Position numbers and translations under genes: made by a program | From: Physocladia obscura | Lineage: Eukaryota > Chytridiomycota > Chytridiomycetes > Chytridiales > Chytriomycetaceae | Assembly: GCA_027596945.1 (NCBI GenBank) | Contig: JADGJH010000344.1 | Span: forward strand, 6,101 to 20,540 | Reading direction: 5' to 3' | DNA length: 14,440 nucleotides | The notes under the pieces: model-generated | What the model was told of the DNA's origin: nothing | The model's input: only the letters and a program-made list of their open reading frames with translations | Databases searched by the model: none | Shown: one piece after another, positions 8,641-14,440 of the stretch | Position numbering within the stretch: position 1 is the first letter of the stretch | Layout of the letters: each line of letters opens with the position of its first letter

Positions 8641-8767
8641 AAAAAGGGAGAAAATGTCCAATATGCCAAGAAAACTTGATACAAAACACAGCCCACCTTC
8701 ATGTTGGTGAATACCAAGATAGGCAGGAAGCTGCTGAAATATGGGAAAACCACAAACTTGGTAAAAC
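8640..8767 (+). pseudogene. LINE C-terminal Cys/His knuckle
   Basis: The frame reads KGRKCPICQENLIQNTAHLH and then VGEYQDRQEAAEIWENHK. Two Cys codons (8655 and 8664) and two His codons (8694 and 8700) form C-x2-C-x9-H-x-H, a zinc-binding pattern. LINE polyproteins often end with a nucleic-acid-binding knuckle of this kind. Confidence 0.5.
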
Positions 8768-9202
8768 CAAAATACTACCAGGTATAACCAATATTACAAG
8801 AAAATGTATGAAATAGTATCTACTGGAAGAAAACAGTACTGAAAGAGCAGGAAATGTTCCCCTCCATCAACTAATGATTTAAAGGCAAAAATAACTGAAA
8901 CAGAAAAGATGCTCATCCCACATGCACTTATGGAAGTTTGCAACAACAACAGTAGTAGTTTAATAGAAATTGATTTGGATACTACCAACAGCACAAATAA
9001 TGTCACAACTCATACAGCAGAAACTGAATCAAATACTGAATTAATTTATCCAGTGGCTGTTTTCCCATCCAGGCAATGGAAAAGTTAACAAAGGTGGCTT
9101 GTATAAATGGGCCAATGTCAGGTGACTACACTCAACAAAAAAAATGAAATGAACTGGGAGACAAAATACACATGTATGGTGAATAAACACAGAAACAAAG
9201 AA

Positions 9203-9700
9203 AATATGTTTGCCTTCCATGTTTTACTAAAAACACATGACAGTGTCCTGCTCTCCATTCCAAAACCAAATATTTGCAATGAAATTCTTGGACACATTTC
9301 ACTCCACTGTGACTCAGACTTTACTGATTTTGTGGATGAACTAGGACTAACCAGTCTTTGAGTTGGATGTTTGTTTTTCTTTTTTTTTTCAGTATTCATT
9401 AGCAATTGAGGTTAAAAATAAACAGTACTGCATTAATTCACTATCCCCCAAATGGCTTCCATAAAGTTGTACCACAACTCTATTCCCAGAAGTATTATTA
9501 TCTCTTTTATTAACTGGCAGGCCACAACAGCATAGGTTGATATTTCCAATAAACAGAATCACAACTCACAGAATGAGTCAAAACTTGCTTTAAAGGCTTC
9601 AAGCAGCTGTTTGAAGTCCACTATAACCAAGGCAATTGAAGTTTCAGACAACAATAAGATTTTGAAGTATACAAACTCAATTTGCAGTGATAAATGTAGC
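9203..9700 (+). pseudogene. Truncated phenylalanine hydroxylase copy retaining two introns
   Basis: This is a mirror copy of the 3' half of the hydroxylase gene at 11088-11814. An exon 5 part (9203-9360) encodes SIPKPNICNEILGHISLHCD, matching [19 protein letters not shown] in the gene; DNA identity over about 100 bases is close to 78% by eye. It lacks about 41 codons of exon 5, including the iron-ligand Glu, and resumes at the exon end. Intron 5 is present with the same 57-bp length (9369-9425). Exon 6 follows (9426-9487), then intron 6 with its donor GT changed to AG, then exon 7 pieces (AACAGAATCACA at 9552-9563, KILKY-type sequence to about 9695). The first iron His is Asn. Stops and indels show it is dead. 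Because introns are kept, it arose by DNA duplication, not by retroposition. Confidence 0.9.
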
Positions 9701-10224
9701 ATCTGGGGAGTGGTTATGGTGCTGAGCCTTGTTGTGAGGTTAGTATAGAAATTTCTTGAAAGTCAATTATGAAATAACCCCACCATCTGTTGTCCCTGCA
9801 GGACACAACAAGATGGCTTTTTTTGCTTTTTTGTCGGATTTTAACAAATAACACACAGATGGTGTTCATTATTGAAACACAAATATATAAGCAAAATATT
9901 CTGCCAAAACATAAAAGCAGGTTAGTTAATGCAAATACAGCCATGCATTCATTATAATACACAATCAATTTATTTGTGCAAAACTTCTATGAATAAAGAT
10001 TCCGCATCCAACCACATCCATAGATTTTGACTGCATAGCTAAAGGTCTTTGTTAAGTTAAATTAGTTTTAGAAATGCATCTGTAAAATACCTTGCCAAAA
10101 GCCTTGCCTTTCTTTTGACTGAATCAGTGTTCTTGATGGGGGTTTCGAAAATTAAATTAGATAATCTATAGGTTGACGTTCAAAAAATCAAGATAGTGGA
10201 TAGTGAGGTTGAATATTAGAGATT
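9203..10224 (+). repeat. Left arm of large inverted duplication
   Basis: This arm is the reverse complement of 10585-11814, with indels. The distal part is the hydroxylase pseudogene. The middle (about 9700-10020) matches poorly with many gaps. The inner part is strongly conserved: 10023-10056 matches 10752-10785 at 30 of 34 bases, and 10157-10224 matches 10585-10652 at about 64 of 68. The arm is shorter than its partner, mainly through the exon 5 deletion. Confidence 0.88.
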
Positions 10225-10584
10225 TACTGTCGGGATGTGTCCGCTCCTTAGCTGCCTCATTTTATTTTTTAATATGGAACTTGTCTCCTTAGTGGAAGTT
10301 TGACATGAACTCACAAGGCTCGTTAGTGGATTAGTGGAAGTTCAACATGAACTCACCAATTTTCTCCTCATGTCAATTTGAACACTCTGCGTCATTATCG
10401 GGCTCACCCATATTTATGCAGCCCAGTTCAAGTCCAAGGATGTTTATGGATATTCTACCACACTCACCTTTATTCTGTGTTGGCCGTGGTTTCGTCGAGA
10501 TTCGGTTGGACTCACCTTTTCTGAAAGGCCCCAAGTTGAATTATTCACTTGAACTCACCTGCGATTGGCCCCAGTTGAATATGG
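10225..10584. other. Loop of the inverted duplication with repeated CTCAC motif
   Basis: This 360-bp unique centre separates the two arms. The motif CTCACC or CTCACA occurs six times, starting at 10310, 10352, 10403, 10463, 10511 and 10554. The first two lie in a 26-bp direct repeat (10289-10314 and 10331-10356, two mismatches). GTTGAA and TTCAAC elements recur between them. No gene is recognised apart from the small ORF annotated separately. Confidence 0.6.
10289..10356. repeat. 26-bp direct repeat, two copies 42 bp apart
   Basis: Copies at 10289-10314 and 10331-10356 both begin TTAGTGGAAGTT and end ACATGAACTCAC. They differ at two bases in the middle (TTGAC versus TCAAC). Confidence 0.9.
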
Positions 10585-10652
10585 AATCTCTAATATTCAA
10601 CCTCACTGTCCACTATCTTGATTTTTTGAACGTCAACAGACAGATTATCTAA
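10347..10652 (+). CDS. Small ORF with repeated SP-hydrophobic motif (doubtful gene)
   Basis: This 101-codon frame starts at ATG 10347 and ends at the inner edge of the right arm. It shows NSPIF, GSPIF, HSPLF and DSPFL at in-frame spacings of 17, 20 and 16 codons, each from a CTCACC motif. There is no signal peptide and no family match that I know. The last 20 codons lie in the inverted arm and would be antisense to the left arm's mirror sequence. It may be a chance frame across a degenerate repeat. Confidence 0.2.
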   Translation: MNSPIFSSCQFEHSASLSGSPIFMQPSSSPRMFMDILPHSPLFCVGRGFVEIRLDSPFLKGPKLNYSLELTCDWPQLNMESLIFNLTVHYLDFLNVNRQII

Positions 10653-11814
10653 TTTTATTTTCAAAATCTTATCAGGAGCATTGATTCGGTTGAAGGAAAG
10701 ACGAAACTTTTGATAAGGTGTTTTACAGATACACTCCTGAAACTGCTATGACTTAACAAAGACTTTTAGCTGTGTGGTCAAAATCTATGGATGTAATTGG
10801 ATGAAGAATCTTAGTTTATCGTTGAACTTTTGCACAAATAAATTGATGCATTGTTATGAATACATGGCTGTTTTTCCGTTAACCAGCCTACTTTTAAAAA
10901 ATATTTTTTGTGGGAGTATATTTTACTAATTTAGCATCATCTCTTTCTTAACATCAAAAAGTAAAGAATGCCATGGCTTTTTAAATCCAACAAACAGTCA
11001 TTGCACCTTTATTTTCACCAGCAACAGAAAAAGCAAGAAAAACAAAGTAAAGAAAAGAAAAAACAAAGGTCATCGTTTCATTACATGTCAACGAATGACT
11101 TTATCAAGTGCTTCCGTCAACCGTGATAAATCACCGCGAATTGTGTTTGCATACTTCAAAATCTTGTCCTTGTTATCTAAAACTTCAATCGTTTCAGTGT
11201 ATGGATTGTAACGGACTTCGAACGGCCGCTTGAAGCTTTCAAAGTAAGTTTTGACGCGTTCTTTCATGTCCTTAAATGAATCCACCACGTAATAGACTTC
11301 TTGGTACTGTGTGATTCTGTTTGTTGGAAATGACGACATGAGTTGTTGTGGCCTTTGAAGTTGATGAAAAAAGCAGCAATACTTACGGGAATGGAGTCGT
11401 AGCGCAAACTTCAGGATCGAAAGGAAGCCGCTTTGGAACTGGTGAATCAATGCAGTACTGTTTGTTTTCATGTTCAGTTGCCAATTAATACTGAAAATAA
11501 AAGGAAAAACAAACCTCCAATTCTCCAAACGAACTTAAAAGACCAGCGCCATAGGCTTTCAATTGTTCGCCTTCCTTCAACAACCCAAACTCAACAGTGT
11601 ACCAGTAAATCCGGCTCAGCTTTTCCAAATCAGCATCACTGGCACCGAGACTGGCCAGCCCCAGTTCATGTGCAAAGTCGGCAAAGTCTGGGTCACAGTA
11701 GAGTGGAATATGTCCAAGAATTTCGTGACAAACGTCTGGTTCTGGAGTGTAGAGTGGCACACTGTGGTGGCGAATGTACTGTGTGCTATGAAACACTCGG
11801 AATGCAAATGCGTT
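10585..11814 (-). repeat. Right arm of large inverted duplication
   Basis: This arm contains, from the centre outward, about 435 bp of non-coding DNA and then exons 7, 6 and most of exon 5 of the hydroxylase gene on the minus strand. It is mirrored by 9203-10224. Nearest the loop the match is about 94%; over the exons it is about 78% by eye. I could not follow the match beyond the middle of exon 5 (about 11814), which is taken as the outer breakpoint. Confidence 0.85.
11008..11013 (-). terminator. Poly-A signal of the hydroxylase gene
   Basis: AATAAA on the minus strand, 75 bases downstream of the hydroxylase stop codon. No closer canonical signal is seen, so this is the likely cleavage signal. 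Confidence 0.6.
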
Positions 11815-13150
11815 GAAAAAGTCTCTGGAACTAAGGAGACCTGCAACTGGACGAACTGTCCAACCAGTGCATTCTGCAGTTGCAGCAAAAATATATTAAA
11901 AAATCAATAAAGACGTTTATTTTTTTTATTTTTATTTTTTTCACCTTTCATGAATTTCGAAACTTCAGAGATCTGCGGAATATTTCTTTCATTGAATCCG
12001 CAGTTTTGAATTAGAAGTGGAAACATAAATCGATGTTCTTTACAAGCGTGGGTTTCATACAACTTTGTCAGTTTGTTAAACACGATACCCCTGTAAATGA
12101 ATTAATTGAACATACTCTAAAAAGCGCTCCTCGCTACACACACAGTATTTTTTATTTCTTCTCGATTTTTTTTGCGTTCGCTACACTGTTATTATTTTTC
12201 TTTTTTTTCGTACCATGCTTTGACCTCATCATCACTGTATTTAACATCGGGGCATCGATCACCGTGGCGGAAGCGTTGGGCAATACTCGCAATCTCAGCG
12301 CGTCTCGTACGGTATTCAGCGTCCTGAAAACCCGGATGATCGGCGTCGAGTTCGGCACCATAAGTTATCGTGTGATCGACAAAAGCGTCAATATCGGACG
12401 CTTTCCGTGGAAACCATGGAACCGAAGAAGATGCATCTGCAAATAAATAAAATCACAGAAATGGCACGGAAAAAATAATAATAATAATAATCATTAATGA
12501 TAAAATCTTGATCCAAAATCGGAACAGTTTCCGAAAATTTTTGAAAGACATTTTACCTTTATGTTCAGATTCATGGCCCGTGATAATATTTATCGATTCA
12601 ACAAGTGAAAGAGTCTTGAATTTTTCGATAATCTGGTCTGATTGCAGACGCGACTGAGCATCAAAGTCAATGAAAAAATCATAGGACCCGTTTGTCTTGG
12701 AGGGTCGCGATTCGATACGCGTCAAAGATATGTGCAGACTGCGAATCTGGCCAAGCACGTCATCCAGAGCGCCAACGCGATCTTTCACAGTAAAGCTGAA
12801 TGATTCGGAAGAGAAAGAGAGATAGAGGTGGTTAATTTAACGCGCGGGTTTATGATTTTTTTTACTCACAATAGCGACGTCTTGAAAGTTTCCGAGAGTT
12901 CGGCGGGAACAACTCGACCCATCGGACCATGAGAAGTCTCGACGCTTTTTGCGCTCTGCGAACTTTGGGTACTTTGCATCCGAGCAGCGTTCAAATGGCC
13001 AGAAGTAGTGGTGGAATTATTCGCTTTGCCAACACGACGCATCATGGCGAAACTCGCAGTCGCAGTTGGGGCACCAAAGTTTGACGGCGCAATCGGCCGA
13101 ATCGACGAAACCCGTCCCAGTGCTGCTTTGCTTGATCTCAACAAGTGCAT
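11088..13150 (-). CDS. Phenylalanine-4-hydroxylase (aromatic amino acid hydroxylase), seven exons
   Basis: Converts L-Phe to L-Tyr using iron, O2 and tetrahydropterin. Exons, 5' to 3': 13150-12870, 12795-12557, 12436-12214, 12090-11945, 11873-11515, 11457-11387, 11316-11088; all six introns are GT-AG and 57-123 bp, and phases join to 515 residues. Residues 1-90 are Arg/Ser/Ala-rich and almost free of acid, like a mitochondrial presequence. An ACT domain (about 91-172) carries GALDDVL and IESRPS, the Phe-sensing motifs of the family. The catalytic domain shows [32 protein letters not shown] and FHSTQYIRH. Iron ligands are His346 and His351 (CHEILGH) and Glu391 (YWYTVEFG), with the family's 45-residue spacing. 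A C-terminal tetramerisation helix follows. PAH is favoured over tyrosine or tryptophan hydroxylase by the ACT motifs, not proven. The stop is TGA. The 3' half is duplicated in inverted orientation at 9203-9700. Close upstream is the FKBP gene on the same strand. Confidence 0.95.
12474..12491. repeat. (AAT)6 microsatellite in hydroxylase intron 2
   Basis: Six AAT units lie within the 120-bp second intron of the hydroxylase gene. It is a simple repeat with no evident role. Confidence 0.9.
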
Positions 13151-13327
13151 CGGTTTTTTCTGTGAATTTTTTTTTTCTTATCTTCGGAAGCGAACAAATG
13201 AAAGTCTGGCGTTCTGAACAAGTCATTCCGAGTCATACACTAACAGTTGCTCGATTCACTTGTTTAGATAACAAAAAACTAATTGGCTATTTATTTAAGC
13301 CATTTGCAATAAAATAGTTTAGTTCCT
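13151..13327 (-). promoter_or_regulatory. Intergenic region between FKBP end and hydroxylase start
   Basis: These 177 bp must hold both the FKBP 3' end and the hydroxylase promoter. An AATAAA (annotated separately) lies 33 bases after the FKBP stop. The remaining 130 bases or so are the only non-genic DNA upstream of the hydroxylase ATG. No clear TATA box or operator is recognised. Confidence 0.4.
13290..13295 (-). terminator. Poly-A signal of the FKBP gene
   Basis: AATAAA on the minus strand, about 33 bases downstream of the FKBP stop codon at 13328-13330. The position is typical for a 3' UTR cleavage signal. Confidence 0.6.
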
Positions 13328-14411
13328 TCACTTGATAGTCAATAACTTGACTTCAAACTGAAGTGTTGCATTCTTTGGAATGTCTGTTGAAATATTTACA
13401 ATAAGATCAAAAAAAAAAGGCAAAAAACAAGGCCAAAAAAAAAAATACATAGAAATGTAATTGCTTACCAGGAGGAGCTCCTTGAGATCCATACGCAAGC
13501 GCAGGTGGAATAGTCAGCTTTCGAGCCCCGCCAACCCTCATTCCATTAACTCCAATGTCCCATCCTTTGATAACATCCCCTTTTCCAAGCTTGAACTCGA
13601 ATGCTTTCCCGCTAGTGTTGGAGTCAAACACTTTTCCGTTCGTGAGTTTCCCGACGTAACGCACACCAACTTTGTTGCCCGCTTTCGCGATTGGTCCTTT
13701 TCCCTCAGCAACGTCTTCGACAATGAGTCCATTTTTGTGGGTCGTAATTTTCGACTTTGGCTCAGATTCCTTGTCTTGTTTGTCATCCTTCTTTTTGTCC
13801 TTGTTGTCCTTTTTCGTTTCGTCCGCCTTTTTTACGACTTTTTTCGTTTCCGCTTCCTTCTTTTCTTCCCGCTTATTCTTTTCCTTTTTGTCCTGAACTT
13901 TTTTTGGCTTTTCTTCTTCTTTGTGATCGTCTGAATGCTCTTCGATCTTGGCTTTCTTTGGAGCCTTTTTTGGTTCAGCCACTGCAGCCTTGCGCTTATT
14001 TTTTTCGGCCTCTATAAACTCGCGCAAAGCCGCAGCCTGTTGTTTGTTCATAGAAAATAAAATAAAATAAAAATGTAATAAACAAAAGCAACTTCAACAA
14101 GCAAACATACTTCTTCTTCGTCGTCTTCATTTTCATCGTCTTCGCCATCTTCATCGTCGTCTTCGTCCGAATCACTTCCAACTAATGTCGAGATATCAAT
14201 TAGGTTTCCTTCTGCGTCGACAGGATTCCCCTTATCATCGAAAAAAATATCCTGGCCGGCATCATCATCATCATCGTCGTCATCATCTATGGTTCACTGT
14301 TAATTTCTTTGAAAATAATATGAAAATAAATATAAAATAAATTCAAAAAAGAACCTTCGTCATCGTCGTCATCATCATCTTCGTCATCGGAATGGCCAAT
14401 CTCATCGTCGC
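13328..14411 (-). CDS. Nuclear FKBP-type prolyl isomerase, 3' part (Fpr3/4 or FKBP39/46-like)
   Basis: A peptidyl-prolyl cis-trans isomerase of the nuclear or nucleolar acidic FKBP class (histone-chaperone-like Fpr3/4 in yeast). Exons in the window, 5' to 3': 14411-14355, 14286-14111, 14036-13469 and 13383-13328, joined in phase (about 284 residues). The N-terminal start lies beyond the window. Order seen: Asp/Glu-rich tracts broken by [20 protein letters not shown], which resembles the linker of nucleoplasmin-like FKBPs; a Lys/Glu-rich charged region with [11 protein letters not shown], a likely nuclear signal; then a complete FKBP domain. Ligand-pocket residues are all present ([29 protein letters not shown], and in the last exon LQFEVKLL). 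The last intron (85 bp) splits the domain after GAPP. The donor of the first intron is GTTCTT, which is weak. It ends TIK then TGA, as expected for the family. A nucleoplasmin-like N-domain probably lies outside the window. Confidence 0.92.
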
Positions 14412-14440
14412 CTAAACAATTTTTTTTCACCAGTTAAAGA
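14412..14440 (-). other. FKBP intron (partial) at the window edge
   Basis: On the minus strand this reads into ATTGTTTAG, the acceptor before the first visible FKBP exon. The upstream exon is not in the window. Confidence 0.5.

Larger units (their letters stand above)
5700..9100 (+). mobile_element. Decayed LINE-type (non-LTR) retrotransposon
   Basis: A chain of plus-strand fragments in shifting frames follows the order of a LINE polyprotein. These are a possible pre-RT piece (about 5715-5865, FWDNALWRGIFTELFAGQL), a helical linker (about 6097-6306), RT block A (DIKKAFESV), a block ending LEWRIF, the catalytic YVDD block, a long thumb and connection ORF, and a late Cys/His knuckle. The wording of these blocks (ILYNPETFWKEV, SIAYVDDTTLIAK) resembles LINEs I recall from glomeromycete fungi; that comparison is from memory. 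Stops and frameshifts are frequent, so the element is dead. I cannot define its ends: no poly-A tail or target-site duplication is obvious, and its 3' end abuts the hydroxylase pseudogene. The A-rich plus strand contrasts with the neighbouring genes. Confidence 0.8.

Noticed and set aside
5800..9100. A CRISPR array, prophage or bacterial operon
   Set aside because: Spliceosomal introns, eukaryotic gene families and LINE domains leave no support for prokaryotic elements; no regularly spaced repeats were seen.
9203..9700. Processed (retroposed) hydroxylase pseudogene produced by the neighbouring LINE
   Set aside because: Intron 5 is present at identical length and intron 6 is recognisable, and there is no poly-A tail.
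9912..10897. A stand-alone MITE or foldback transposon with long terminal inverted repeats
   Set aside because: The mirrored homology does not stop at the ends of the non-coding arms but continues through the hydroxylase 3' exons, so one inverted duplication explains it better. A nested younger element at the centre remains possible.
12033..12446. 137-codon plus-strand ORF
   Set aside because: It is the antisense of hydroxylase exon 3, part of exon 4 and intron 3.
13461..13934. 157-codon plus-strand ORF rich in Phe and Leu
   Set aside because: It is the antisense of the Lys/Glu-rich part of the FKBP gene; the hydrophobic composition is the mirror of AAG and GAA codons.
14413..14440. A 19-base FKBP intron between an exon at the edge and the exon at 14411
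   Set aside because: A GT...AG pair 19 bases apart exists, but all other introns in the window are 47-123 bp, so a longer intron leaving the window is more likely.
1..14440. tRNA or rRNA genes
   Set aside because: No cloverleaf-like A-box/B-box arrangement or rRNA signature was recognised by eye; a covariance-model search would be decisive.

Overview
This is eukaryotic nuclear DNA. It has short spliceosomal introns (47-123 bp, GT-AG), long AT-rich intergenic DNA, decayed genes and a non-LTR retrotransposon. The gene types seen are a cAMP-receptor-like GPCR family, a mitoferrin remnant, an animal-type aromatic amino acid hydroxylase and a nuclear acidic FKBP, together with a LINE that resembles those I remember from arbuscular mycorrhizal fungi. 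This suggests an early-diverging fungus (Mucoromycota, Glomeromycotina or a chytrid) or a related opisthokont or protist. That assignment is inference from gene content only.

Left part (1-5300), plus strand. A seven-helix receptor-like gene (287-1372) is intact except for two in-frame TGA codons. A second, frameshifted receptor copy follows directly (about 1360-2110). Next come a GC-rich broken mitoferrin copy (2371-2771), a 31-bp tandem duplication (2950-3011), and exon-like pieces of one or more genes I do not recognise (3205-5110).

Middle (about 5700-9100). A heavily decayed LINE lies on the plus strand, with RT blocks including YVDD, a long downstream ORF and a C-terminal Cys/His knuckle.

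Right part (9203-14440). An old inverted duplication is centred near 10405. Its right arm (10585-11814) carries the 3' half of a seven-exon phenylalanine hydroxylase gene on the minus strand (11088-13150, 515 aa). Its left arm (9203-10224) carries a decayed mirror copy of that same half, introns included. The 360-bp loop holds a repeated CTCAC motif. Upstream of the hydroxylase, on the same strand, is the 3' part of a nuclear FKBP prolyl isomerase gene that runs off the window.

Only the hydroxylase and the FKBP look clearly functional. They lie head-to-tail with 177 bp between coding regions, and nothing suggests a functional link. The most notable structure is the large palindrome built around the 3' end of the hydroxylase. 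The next is the pattern of TGA codons at tryptophan positions in the receptor copies.
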